Of a DNA stretch of 64,000 bases, positions 27,117-35,249 are shown in pieces. Every line of letters starts with the position of its first letter. Position 1 is the stretch's first letter. Origin of the DNA: Sphingomonadaceae bacterium (GTDB taxonomy: Bacteria > Pseudomonadota > Alphaproteobacteria > Sphingomonadales > Sphingomonadaceae). Under the pieces are notes generated by a model that had not been told where the DNA came from, did not search any database, and saw only the letters and a program-made list of their open reading frames with translations. The stretch is taken from positions 39,405 through 103,404 of the forward strand of contig CANGJB010000004.1 of the NCBI GenBank assembly GCA_947453945.1. The letters are read 5' to 3'. Made by a program: the position numbers and the translations under genes.

Positions 27117-27139
27117 TGGAAATCGCATCGGCGCATTTG

Positions 27140-27328
27140 CTAGCCGAGACGGACGCCATCCAGCGAGGACAGCAGGCCGAACACCCGGAGCAGCCACAGC
27201 ACCACCGCAATCACGACCACGCCGTTGAGGATGGCTTTGATCTTGCCGTCCATCGGCAGATAGGTGTTGATCAGCCAGAGAATGACCCCGACCACGACCA
27301 GAACGAGAATGAGATTGATCAGCGGCAT
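27140..27328 (-). CDS. Thivi_2564 family small membrane protein
   Basis: The protein is 62 residues with two hydrophobic helices: INLILVLVVVGVILWLIN, then VVVIAVVLWLLRVF. Between them is the family motif TYLPMDGKIKAILN. The family is widespread in proteobacteria and of unknown function, and its members sit in the inner membrane. AGGAGA precedes the ATG. The gene may be read with the sensor kinase, although a 15-bp hairpin and 237 bases separate them. Confidence 0.85.
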   Translation of the reverse strand: MPLINLILVLVVVGVILWLINTYLPMDGKIKAILNGVVVIAVVLWLLRVFGLLSSLDGVRLG

Positions 27329-27385
27329 GATGGTGTTCTCCTAGGCGGGCCTCAGCGTTCGAGAGCCCGTGGTGGATGGGAAGAC

Positions 27386-27423
27386 CGCGCCGGAAATTCT
27401 GCCGAAGCAGGAATTCCGGCGCG
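27386..27423 (-). terminator. Hairpin with UUCG loop after the first SH3 protein gene
   Basis: On the minus strand the arms CGCGCCGGAATTCCTGC and GCAGAATTTCCGGCGCG pair over 17 positions with two mismatches around a TTCG loop, followed by GTCTTCCC. It lies just downstream of the 27480-28160 gene. A near copy follows the paralogous gene at 28200-28236. Confidence 0.6.
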
Positions 27424-27479
27424 ATCCCGGACGCGCCGATTCGATCTGGCGGGAGGGGGTGTCAGATCGGACTGGCGCA

Positions 27480-28160
27480 TCACTTCGAGGTCTGGGATTT
27501 TTGCCTGAGAACGCCGCTATCCTTCGCGGCGTCCTGCGCAGAGCTCGTCATCATCGGGCCAGACAGCCTGGGCTTGCTGTCTTTGCCCTGCAGATTCTCG
27601 AACGCGTGACTTGGAAAGGCATAGGGCGCCATCGGGACGTGCGCTTGATCGCCGCCGCCAAGTCCTGCCTGTTCCTGATCGGCGACGCCCGGCACCGACC
27701 AGCCCTGACTTTGCCGACCATCGCTGCGCAGGTACCGCTTACCCCATTCCGGGCGATGGTCCCGTTCATAGCGGTTCTGCCAGAACTGGCGCTGGTCATA
27801 GAACGCCCGGCTGCGATAGTTGCTGGCCCAGTACGGCTCGAACAGGAACGACGTGACCGCGATGCCCCTGCCGGCCGCAATCCCGCGGCGGTGCCCCGTC
27901 TCGCTGACGCGCAGAGCCGTTGCTGCAATCCAGCCGCGATTGGAGCGGTAGGTGACATCGCACCAGCTCCAATCGCGCAGGCAGCCGTGAAGCTGCAGCG
28001 CAGCGCCGTCTCTGACGGAGCGAACGCTCGGAAAATCGCGAAGCGGACCGGCGTGGAGCTCAACCGCGTAGGCTGTATAGCCCAGCCGTGTCTGCACAGC
28101 GGAAGCCGCAGAGGGCATTGCGGCGGCGGCAAGCACCGCGCCGATCATAGTGAAGCGCAT
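27480..28160 (-). CDS. Exported SH3-like domain protein (paralogue 1)
   Basis: The protein is 226 residues from ATG 28160 (AAGGA about 10 nt upstream; ATG 28181 is the alternative). A signal peptide (MRFTMIGAVLAAAAMPSAASA) is followed by a bacterial SH3 domain (residues 25-80) with HGCLRDWSWCDVTYRSNRGW and two cysteines that could form a disulfide. The middle has FEPYWASNYRSRAFYDQR, and the tail is low-complexity. Such SH3 domains bind cell-wall peptides. It is a tandem paralogue of the 28295-28990 gene and shares a 64-bp identical DNA block with it. Confidence 0.82.
   Translation of the reverse strand: MRFTMIGAVLAAAAMPSAASAVQTRLGYTAYAVELHAGPLRDFPSVRSVRDGAALQLHGCLRDWSWCDVTYRSNRGWIAATALRVSETGHRRGIAAGRGIAVTSFLFEPYWASNYRSRAFYDQRQFWQNRYERDHRPEWGKRYLRSDGRQSQGWSVPGVADQEQAGLGGGDQAHVPMAPYAFPSHAFENLQGKDSKPRLSGPMMTSSAQDAAKDSGVLRQKSQTSK
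27926..27989. repeat. 64-bp block identical to 28756-28819
   Basis: This block is identical, base for base, to the same part of the paralogous gene, while the surrounding coding DNA has diverged strongly. It encodes the SH3 core. Confidence 0.9.
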
Positions 28161-28199
28161 GCAGATTGCGTCCTTCGTCATGACGATGGGCTGCAAGAC

Positions 28200-28236
28200 C
28201 GCGCCGGAACTCTGCCAGGGCAAGAATTCCGGCGCG
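28200..28236 (-). terminator. Hairpin after the second SH3 protein gene
   Basis: On the minus strand CGCGCCGGAATTCTTG pairs with the matching GAGTTCCGGCGCG and is followed by GTCTTGC. It is a near copy of the hairpin at 27386-27423, so each SH3 gene carries the same 3' structure. Confidence 0.55.
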
Positions 28237-28294
28237 GCCCCGCGTGTCCGGTCCGATAGTGCGGGGGGGAGGGCAAATCGCACCGGAGAGCTCT

Positions 28295-28990
28295 TCAGTT
28301 GTGCGGGGGACGAGCAACATTGCCATGGGCGTTGTGTTCGCCTCCGCCCGGCGTTGCTGGCGCATGACCCCGGATCTGGGGGGCCTTGCGGATGATCTGC
28401 TGCTGCACCTGAGCTGGCCGGTTCGGCCAGGCCTGCTGCGGAACTAGCTGCGCATTGCTGCGCGGCCTTTCACGTTGACGGTCCGCACGCGGATGATCAT
28501 CGCCGGGGCGGTTGTAGCTTGGCCGGTCGTAGCCTGGCCGGTTGTCGCCGCGCCTGTCCTGATCCCGCACGCCCCATTCCGGGCGATACCCTGTCTGATA
28601 CTGCGTCTGCCAGCGATCACGATTGCCGTAGAAGCTGCGGCCACGATAGTAGTTGTCCCAGTAGGACCCGAACGAGAACGAGATCACGCCGATGCCCATT
28701 TCGGCGGCAAGGTTACGGCGGCGCCCAGCGTAGCTTATGCGCAGGGCATTGCCCACAATCCAGCCGCGATTGGAGCGGTAGGTGACATCGCACCAGCTCC
28801 AATCGCGCAGGCAGCCGTGCAAACTGACCCTGACGCCGCGGCTGACATAGCGCACGCCTGGATAATCGCGTTGCGGGCCTGCATAAAGCCGGGCCGCGCT
28901 CACCGTATAGGCGCTCGTGGTTTGCGCCGCTGCGGGTGCCAGCGGCACTGCAGCGGCGACGAGCGCCGCCATGGTCATGATAGAGCGCAT
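28295..28990 (-). CDS. Exported SH3-like domain protein (paralogue 2)
   Basis: The protein is 231 residues from ATG 28990, with AAGGAG eight bases upstream. The signal peptide is MRSIMTMAALVAAAVPLAPAAAQ, and the SH3 domain (residues 25-80) has RLYAGPQRDYPGVRYV and HGCLRDWSWCDVTYRSNRGW. The segment SFGSYWDNYYRGRSFYGNRD is followed by a repetitive RPGYDRPSYNRPGDDHPR tail rich in Arg, Pro and Tyr. It is most likely periplasmic or surface-attached. It lies upstream of its paralogue on the same strand, which suggests a tandem duplication. Confidence 0.82.
   Translation of the reverse strand: MRSIMTMAALVAAAVPLAPAAAQTTSAYTVSAARLYAGPQRDYPGVRYVSRGVRVSLHGCLRDWSWCDVTYRSNRGWIVGNALRISYAGRRRNLAAEMGIGVISFSFGSYWDNYYRGRSFYGNRDRWQTQYQTGYRPEWGVRDQDRRGDNRPGYDRPSYNRPGDDHPRADRQRERPRSNAQLVPQQAWPNRPAQVQQQIIRKAPQIRGHAPATPGGGEHNAHGNVARPPHN
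28756..28819. repeat. 64-bp block identical to 27926-27989
   Basis: This is the second copy of the identical coding block described at 27926. The two lie 830 bp apart in the same orientation. Confidence 0.9.
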
Positions 28991-29046
28991 GAAGTTGGCT
29001 CCTTTTTCTGATGATCGGAACGGTGCGGAGGGCACGGGATGATGCC

Positions 29047-29457
29047 TCAGCGGCAGCGGGCAGACTGCCGACCGCGATCGATCTGGCGGCCGGCCACACC
29101 GCCGACAACGCCGCCGAGCACCGTGCCGAGTGTCTTCGATCCGCCCGGGGCAATCACGTTGCCAAGGACGCCTCCGGTTATCGCGCCGACCACGAGCCCG
29201 GTGGTCCCGTCTGACCGGCGGCAATAGTAGCGCCCGTCGTTGCCTCGATAGAGCCGCTCGGAATTGCTCATGCGCCGTTCGCGGTAGCGGGCGGTATCCT
29301 CGCGGTAGTAGCGCTCAGCCTGATAATCGCCGTAGCCGGGATCGGGGCGGTTGTAGTCGTAGTTTCTCCACTGCGAATTCACGGATTGGCCGCCGCCATA
29401 ATCGGCGCAGCCCGCCAGGAGACCGGTGGCGGCAAGGCCCAGAACAAATAGGCGCAT
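29047..29457 (-). CDS. Glycine-zipper outer membrane lipoprotein
   Basis: The protein is 136 residues from ATG 29457, with AAGGAAA upstream. It opens with a lipoprotein signal (MRLFVLGLAATGLLAGC), so the mature protein begins at the lipidated Cys. A Tyr/Arg/Asp-rich middle (RPDPGYGDYQAERYYRED) is followed by a two-helix glycine zipper (GLVVGAITGGVLGNVI and GTVLGGVVGGVAGRQID) of the 17-kDa antigen type. It probably sits in the outer membrane. A stress-regulon element lies about 115 bp upstream. Confidence 0.85.
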   Translation of the reverse strand: MRLFVLGLAATGLLAGCADYGGGQSVNSQWRNYDYNRPDPGYGDYQAERYYREDTARYRERRMSNSERLYRGNDGRYYCRRSDGTTGLVVGAITGGVLGNVIAPGGSKTLGTVLGGVVGGVAGRQIDRGRQSARCR

Positions 29458-29572
29458 TGGATGGTTTCCTTGTAAGGCGAAGCTGGATCGGGCGGCCAAA
29501 CTGAGCGGAACGCATCAGGAGGTCGCCGCATCGGGCCACATAGACCTAGGCCCCGCCAAGGATGCGCGACAG

Positions 29573-29588
29573 GATCGGAAAATACCCA
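29573..29588 (-). promoter_or_regulatory. Stress-regulon element upstream of the glycine-zipper lipoprotein
   Basis: Reads TGGGTATTTTCCGATC on the minus strand, 116 bp before the ATG. It is divergent from the copy at 29640. Confidence 0.65.
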
Positions 29589-29639
29589 GTCGGCTCCGCC
29601 CGGCCCGGATGCCCGGAAAGCGGGGCCCTGCGCGCTGTC

Positions 29640-29655
29640 AGCGTAGATTCCGAGG
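29640..29655 (+). promoter_or_regulatory. Stress-regulon element upstream of the GT4/GH130 operon
   Basis: Reads AGCGTAGATTCCGAGG, 64 bp before the start of the glycosyltransferase gene. It is a weaker match in its first three bases. Confidence 0.5.
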
Positions 29656-29718
29656 GCAGACGCAGCGCTCGCAAGAGGCCACCTGAGCCTTGCCTCCCAC
29701 AAAAAGGAAACCGGCACC

Positions 29719-32070
29719 TTGGCCGATCCGACTGTCTCTTTCATCCGGCTTCACGCCTCGGCCAACCGCTTGCCCAAGAGCAAGCCCCCCCGCACCGGAC
29801 GGGACAATGATCCATCCGCACCGATGCGCATCGTGTTCATCGGCAATGCCCTGCCCCGGCGCTGCGGCATTGCCACGTTCACCACCGATCTAGAGCTGGC
29901 GATGCGCGATCAGGCCGATGTGGCCGAGACCGCGGTCGTGGCGATGTGCGATCCGGGCGGCCCTTCCGGCTATGCCGAACCGGTGCGCTGGAACATCGCG
30001 CAGGACGATCCCGGCGCCTATCTGGAAGCAGCCGACTACATCAATAGCGCAGGCTTCGACGTTGCCTCGCTCCAGCATGAATTCGGCATCTTCGGCGGCG
30101 AGGCGGGCAACTATCTGCTGGGCCTGATCGCGGCCTTGCGCATTCCGCTCGTCACCACCCTGCACACGGTTCTGGACAAGCCAACCGAGGCGCAGCGCGC
30201 GGTGATGATGTCCATTCTCGCCGCCTCGGCGCGGGTCGTGGTCATGGCCCGCAAGGCCCGCGCGATCCTTGTGGACACCTATGGCGCCGATCCCGCGCTC
30301 ATCACGGTGATACCGCACGGCATTCCCGATGTGCCGCTGGCCGCCTCAGGCGATGCCAAGCGCAAGCTGGGCTTTGCCGAACGCCGGGTCATCCTCACGT
30401 TCGGCCTGATCAGCCCGAACAAGGGCATCGAGGTGATGATCGAGGCCATGCCCCTGGTGCTCGCCGCCGCGCCCGATGCGGTCTATGTCGTGATGGGCGC
30501 GACGCATCCCGCGCTGCTGCGCAGCGAAGGCGAAGCCTATCGCGAAAGCCTCATCGCACGCGTCCATGCGCTCGGGCTCGATGGCCATGTGGTGTTCCTC
30601 AACCGCTTTGCCGACCGGCCTGAACTGCTCGAACATATCCGCATGTGCGACATCTACGTGACGCCCTACCTCGTCGAAACGCAGATGACATCGGGCACTC
30701 TGGCCTATTCGCACGGGCTTGGCCGGCCCGTGGTATCGACGCCTTATTGGCATGCGGCCGAACTACTTGCCGATGGCTCGGGCGTGCTGGTTCCCTTCAA
30801 CGATCCCGCCAGCCTCGGCGCCGCTGTGGCAGGCCTGCTGACCGACGATACGGCGCGCCTTGCCATGGGGCAGGCCGCCTACCGGGCAAGCCGGCCGATG
30901 ACCTGGGCCAGTACCGCCGCCGACTACCGCGCGGCGTTTCGGGCTGCGTGCTTGCGGCCGGAGCCGGCGCTGCCTGCTTTGCCGCTCACACATTTTGCCA
31001 CGATGTGCGACGATACCGGCCTGTTTCAGCATGCCATCGGCGGCATCCCCGATCGCCATCACGGTTATTGCATCGATGACAACGCCCGGGCGCTGCTAGT
31101 TTGCAACGCACTTGGCAACACGCCCCTTGGCGCAACACCGACCATCCAGCCGCTGCGCTTTGCCGCCTTTATCCAGCATGGCTGGAACCCGGATCGTGCG
31201 CGTTTCCGCAATTTCATGGGCTTTGACCGGCGCTGGCTGGAAGAGTTCGGATCAGAGGACAGCCACGGCCGGACCTTGTGGGCGCTGGGCAACACCGCCG
31301 CCGAAAGCACGGACACCGACCTTGCGCAGTGGGCAACCGACTTGTTTGCCAAGGCTCTGGAGCCGGTCGAGGCGTTCACATCACCGCGCGCCTGGGCCTT
31401 CACCTTGCTGGGCCTGCACGGCTATTGCGCGCGGCGCCCGTTTGATCGCAAGGCGCGGCACATCGGCCTCATGCTTGCCGAACGGCTGCAGGACTTGCTG
31501 CTGAACTGCCGCCGCGAGGACTGGATCTGGTTCGAAGATCGGCTGACATATGACAATGCGCGCCTGTGCGAAGCGCTGATCAAGACCGGACGGGACTGCG
31601 CGGCGCCAGACCTCATCGAGGCGGGGCTTGATACGCTGCGCTGGCTGATGGCGCAGCAGACCGCGCCCGGCGGCCATTTCCGCCCGGTGGGATCGGCGGG
31701 CTTCCTGCTAACCACGCGCGAACCGCACCACTTCGACCAGCAACCGCTGGAAGCCTGCGCCACCGTTGCTGCGTGCCTTGCCGCCAGCGCGGCCGAGCCG
31801 GGACCGTTCTGGCAGGCCGAGGCGGCGCGCGCCTTTGCCTGGTTCGCCGGTGCCAATGATCTTGGCGAAGTCCTTGTCGACCCTCTCACCGGAAGCTGCC
31901 GCGATGGCCTGCATCCTGATCGCGCCAACGAAAACCGGGGCGCGGAATCGCTGCTGTCCTACCTCATGGCGCTGGCCGACATGCACCGCTTCCCGGCTGT
32001 GATGGCCCAGCACCCCGCAGCCGCCATCAGTAGCCGGCCCAATGCCTTCACGGCCAGCGCCCAGGCATGA
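29719..32070 (+). CDS. GT4 glycosyltransferase with C-terminal alpha/alpha-barrel domain
   Basis: The protein is 783 residues. TTG 29719 follows AAAAAGGAAA at a good distance; ATG 29824 (MRIVFIGNALPRRCGIATF) is the alternative and begins exactly at the domain. Residues 36-400 form a GT-B glycosyltransferase of family 4 (SLQHEFGIFGGEAGNYLLG, VIPHGIPDV, TFGLISPNKGIEVMIEA, VTPYLVETQMTSGTLAYSHG). Residues 430-760 look like an (alpha/alpha)6 barrel with DDNARALLVCNALGN and YDNARLCEALIKTGRD. It probably makes or trims a mannose-type glycan. The next gene, a GH130 enzyme, overlaps by ATGA. Confidence 0.85.
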   Translation: MADPTVSFIRLHASANRLPKSKPPRTGRDNDPSAPMRIVFIGNALPRRCGIATFTTDLELAMRDQADVAETAVVAMCDPGGPSGYAEPVRWNIAQDDPGAYLEAADYINSAGFDVASLQHEFGIFGGEAGNYLLGLIAALRIPLVTTLHTVLDKPTEAQRAVMMSILAASARVVVMARKARAILVDTYGADPALITVIPHGIPDVPLAASGDAKRKLGFAERRVILTFGLISPNKGIEVMIEAMPLVLAAAPDAVYVVMGATHPALLRSEGEAYRESLIARVHALGLDGHVVFLNRFADRPELLEHIRMCDIYVTPYLVETQMTSGTLAYSHGLGRPVVSTPYWHAAELLADGSGVLVPFNDPASLGAAVAGLLTDDTARLAMGQAAYRASRPMTWASTAADYRAAFRAACLRPEPALPALPLTHFATMCDDTGLFQHAIGGIPDRHHGYCIDDNARALLVCNALGNTPLGATPTIQPLRFAAFIQHGWNPDRARFRNFMGFDRRWLEEFGSEDSHGRTLWALGNTAAESTDTDLAQWATDLFAKALEPVEAFTSPRAWAFTLLGLHGYCARRPFDRKARHIGLMLAERLQDLLLNCRREDWIWFEDRLTYDNARLCEALIKTGRDCAAPDLIEAGLDTLRWLMAQQTAPGGHFRPVGSAGFLLTTREPHHFDQQPLEACATVAACLAASAAEPGPFWQAEAARAFAWFAGANDLGEVLVDPLTGSCRDGLHPDRANENRGAESLLSYLMALADMHRFPAVMAQHPAAAISSRPNAFTASAQA

Positions 32071-33362
32071 CCGACAGCCCCTTTTTCAACCGCCATCCGC
32101 TCCACCTCCAGCCCGATCCCTCACGCGTGATCGTGCGCGCGTTCCGCCCCGCGATCGAGCCGCGCGATTACAACCCCATCGATACGACCCGCGCCAATCA
32201 CATTGTCGCAAGGGTTATGGCGCTGGACCATGCCGAGGCGCAGGCGGTGCTGGCTACCGTGCTCGACAACTTCGACGATCCGCCCCGCAATCTGGTGGAC
32301 ACCTTCGAACGGCGGGCTGCCGAGATGGACCGGGTCTTTGCCAGCCATACGGCCTTCACGCCTACGCAGCGCTGCCTGATCGGTGCCTATTTTCTCAATG
32401 AATACAGCTTCGAAGCGGCAGCCCTGTTCAATCCCAGCATCGTGCCCCACCCGGACCAGACCGCCGTGGAGCCGGGCAGCATGCGCTTCATCCTTTCGCT
32501 GCGCGCGGTGGGCGAAGGGCATATCTCCTCCCTCACGTTCCGGCGCGGCACGATCAGCGGCGAAGGCGAGATCAGCATCGAGCCGCCCGTGCGACTGGCC
32601 TGCCTGCCCGAAGTCACGCGGCGCGTCGGCGATACCATCGACCTCGCCTTCGGTGCCGAAACCAATATCTCGCAGCGCGTGATCTTCCCTGTCACCGAAG
32701 CGCAGTCCAACGGGATCGAGGATGCCCGCTTTGTCGCCTTCGAGGATCATGGGCATACCCGGTATTACGCCACCTACACTGCCTACAACGGGCGGGAAAT
32801 TCGCTCCGAACTGATCGAGACGGAGGACTTTGTCTCGTTCCGCCTCACCCCGCTCACGGGCCCGGCTGCGGTCAACAAGGGCATGGCGCTGTTTCCGCGC
32901 AAGATCGGCGGCCGCTATGCCATGATCGCGCGCTACGACAACGAGAGCCTGCATCTGGTCTATTCGGACAACCTGTTCGATTGGGGCCTCGGCACGCCGA
33001 TCCTGCGCCCGGAATATCCGTGGGAGTTCGTCCAGATCGGCAATTGCGGCTCTCCCATCGAACTCGACGAGGGCTGGCTCCTGCTCACCCATGGCGTGGG
33101 GCCGATCCGCCGCTATTCGATCGGCGCCGTCCTGCTCGACAAGCAGGACCCCTCCCGCGTCATCGGCCGCGCCCGCGTGCCGCTGGTGCAGCCCGAAAAG
33201 TCAGAGCGCGAAGGTTATGTGCCCAATGTCGTCTATTCCTGCGGGGCGATGAAAGTCGGCAGCCGGATCGTGCTGCCTTATGCCATTTCCGACACGTTCT
33301 CGACCATCGCCACGGTCAAGATCGACAAGCTGCTTGAAGTGCTGCTGCCCCTTCCCGCCTGA
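32067..33362 (+). CDS. GH130 family glycoside phosphorylase or hydrolase
   Basis: The protein is 431 residues with the five-bladed propeller pattern of GH130. It shows NPSIVPHPD, SNGIEDARFVAFEDHG, MALFPRKIGGRYAMIARYD and GNCGSPIELDEGWLLLTHGVG, and the catalytic Asp is expected in the IEDARF segment. GH130 members phosphorolyse or hydrolyse beta-mannosides, including beta-1,2-mannans. The ATGA overlap with the GT4 gene suggests the pair makes and recycles one mannoside, possibly a storage or osmolyte glycan. This is inferred from context. Confidence 0.85.
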   Translation: MTDSPFFNRHPLHLQPDPSRVIVRAFRPAIEPRDYNPIDTTRANHIVARVMALDHAEAQAVLATVLDNFDDPPRNLVDTFERRAAEMDRVFASHTAFTPTQRCLIGAYFLNEYSFEAAALFNPSIVPHPDQTAVEPGSMRFILSLRAVGEGHISSLTFRRGTISGEGEISIEPPVRLACLPEVTRRVGDTIDLAFGAETNISQRVIFPVTEAQSNGIEDARFVAFEDHGHTRYYATYTAYNGREIRSELIETEDFVSFRLTPLTGPAAVNKGMALFPRKIGGRYAMIARYDNESLHLVYSDNLFDWGLGTPILRPEYPWEFVQIGNCGSPIELDEGWLLLTHGVGPIRRYSIGAVLLDKQDPSRVIGRARVPLVQPEKSEREGYVPNVVYSCGAMKVGSRIVLPYAISDTFSTIATVKIDKLLEVLLPLPA

Positions 33363-33384
33363 GCGGGATAGGCGCGCGGCCCGT

Positions 33385-34908
33385 TCAGGCAGTGCCCAGC
33401 TTCGCCCAAGCCAACCAAGCGAATTCGCACAGGAGCGGGCGCGTATCGCGCGGGTCTATAATGTCTTCCACGCCGTAGTGTTCCGCGGTGCGGAAGGGCG
33501 AGCGAACCCTGTCCAGCCGGTCGCGGATCGCCGCAAGATGCGCCGCCGGGTCTTCGGCCTGTTCGAGCTCGGACTTGTAGGCGACTTCGATCCCGCCTTC
33601 GATCGGCAGGCTTCCCCAATCGCCCGATGGCCAGGCGAAGCGGTACTGGAAGGCATCGGCATTGCTCATCGCACTGCCGGCAATGCCATAAGCGCGCCGC
33701 ACGATTACCGAGGCGAGCGGAACTTTCGCGCGGTAGATCGCATTCATCGCCTGCACGCCGTAGCGGATCGTGCCGCTGGTTTCAGCGGCAAGGCCGATCA
33801 TGAAGCCGGGGTTGTCCACCAGATGGATGATCGGCAGGCGGAACTGATCGGCCAGCTTCACGAAACGCTCGACCTTTTCTGAGGTGCGCGCTTCCCACGA
33901 TCCGCCGAGAAAGCTGGGATCGCTGGCAAGCAGCGCCACCGGCCAGCCATCGAACCGGGCAAAGGCGGTGATCGCAGCGCGGCCCCACTGGCGGCCCATT
34001 TCAAACACGCTGCCCTTGTCGGCCACGGCTTCGGCCACGCGGCGCATCGAATAGACCTGCTTGGGATCACGCGGGACGGCGGACAGCAGAAAGTCCTCGC
34101 GGCGCTCCACCGGATCGCGCGGCTTGGTGCGCGGCGCGCTCTGGCCGGCACGACTGGGGAGATAGGAAAGGAAACGGCGCGCGCGCTGGAAGGCTTCGGC
34201 TTCGCTGGCGACCTCTTCGTCCACCACGCCGTTGCGGGTGTGGATGGCGCTGCCGCCAAGGCTTTCTTTGTCGCTCGCCTCACCCAAAGCCTCGACCACC
34301 GCAGGGCCGGCGGCGAAGAGCTGCGAGAGGCCCTTGACCATGATCGAATAGTGGCTCGCCACAACCCGCGCCGCGCCCAGACCCGCTGTCGGCCCCAGCG
34401 CCAGCGCGACCACGGGGACGCTATCGAGGTTGTGGATGACATCGGACCAGCCGGGCACGGCGGGAACATAAGTCGCGCCGATGTCCTCCAGCGTGCGCAC
34501 AGAGCCGCCGCCGCCCGTGCCGTCGATCATGCGGATGATCGGAATGCCCAGCGTATGCGCCATCTTCTCGCACTGGGTGAACTTGCGATAGATGGCCGCG
34601 TCCGCCGCCCCGCCGCGCACGGTGAAATCATCTGCCGATGCAACCACCGGGCGGCCTTCGATATCGGCGCGGCCGAAGATCAGGTTCGAGGGGCTGAGGC
34701 TGGTGAGATGGCCATCGCCGTCATAGTGGCCCTTGCCGGCGATCTTGCCGATCTCGCGAAACGATCCGGCATCGACAAGGCCCGCGATCCGCGCCCGCGC
34801 ATCCAGTTTTCCGCGCCCGTGCTGGCGCGCAACCTTTTCGGCGCCGCCCATCTTCTCGGCCATCGCCTCACGGCGGCGCAGTTCATCGATTTCGGCTTGC
34901 CAGCTCAT
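33385..34908 (-). CDS. Acyl-CoA carboxylase beta (carboxyltransferase) subunit
   Basis: The protein is 507 residues, the usual length for PccB/AccD5-type subunits. It has GRGKLDARARIAGLVD, the CoA-binding glycine pair in DGTGGGGSVRTLED, and the C-terminal domain with FLGGSWEARTSEKVERFVKL and HLVDNPGFMIGLAAE. It would move CO2 from carboxybiotin to an acyl-CoA such as propionyl- or methylcrotonyl-CoA. The biotin-carboxylase subunit is not in the window. The gene is divergent from the HDAC-like gene, separated by 341 bases. Confidence 0.88.
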   Translation of the reverse strand: MSWQAEIDELRRREAMAEKMGGAEKVARQHGRGKLDARARIAGLVDAGSFREIGKIAGKGHYDGDGHLTSLSPSNLIFGRADIEGRPVVASADDFTVRGGAADAAIYRKFTQCEKMAHTLGIPIIRMIDGTGGGGSVRTLEDIGATYVPAVPGWSDVIHNLDSVPVVALALGPTAGLGAARVVASHYSIMVKGLSQLFAAGPAVVEALGEASDKESLGGSAIHTRNGVVDEEVASEAEAFQRARRFLSYLPSRAGQSAPRTKPRDPVERREDFLLSAVPRDPKQVYSMRRVAEAVADKGSVFEMGRQWGRAAITAFARFDGWPVALLASDPSFLGGSWEARTSEKVERFVKLADQFRLPIIHLVDNPGFMIGLAAETSGTIRYGVQAMNAIYRAKVPLASVIVRRAYGIAGSAMSNADAFQYRFAWPSGDWGSLPIEGGIEVAYKSELEQAEDPAAHLAAIRDRLDRVRSPFRTAEHYGVEDIIDPRDTRPLLCEFAWLAWAKLGTA

Positions 34909-35249
34909 TGCTCACGCTCTCCCGCCCAGCGATGTGGCATGTCCGGCGGCCGGGTGGAAGGGGGCTGGACGGCGGCTGCCCCGCCGCAGGGCTGTGCCCG
35001 CTGCTGCGCAGAATGGCCGCTTCGGCCAAGCCAGAGCGCGCGCCGCCCATGCCTTATGGCCGCAAAGCGCAATCCGGCAGGTTCGGCCACCCCCTGCCCT
35101 TATCGAAAACGCGGGCCGCTTCTTCCGAGCCGGTGCCGCACACGCTCTTCGATTTCAGAGTTTCCGGCCCGGATCCGGCGATTATACCGGTTTCGCAAAA
35201 TGCACCCGGCCAAGGTGCGGATAACCATACAATACGAGGGAGAGACCAC
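34909..35249. other. Divergent intergenic region
   Basis: These 341 bases separate two divergent genes and must carry both promoters. A GAGGGAGAG ribosome-binding site precedes the HDAC-like ATG. I see no operator palindrome, repeat or small ORF that stands out. The in-frame extension of the HDAC ORF back to 34908 has no family features. Confidence 0.6.

Noticed and set aside
34908-35249. N-terminal extension of the HDAC-like ORF
   Set aside because: Low-complexity text in the promoter region; ATG 35250 has a clear ribosome-binding site and starts the domain.
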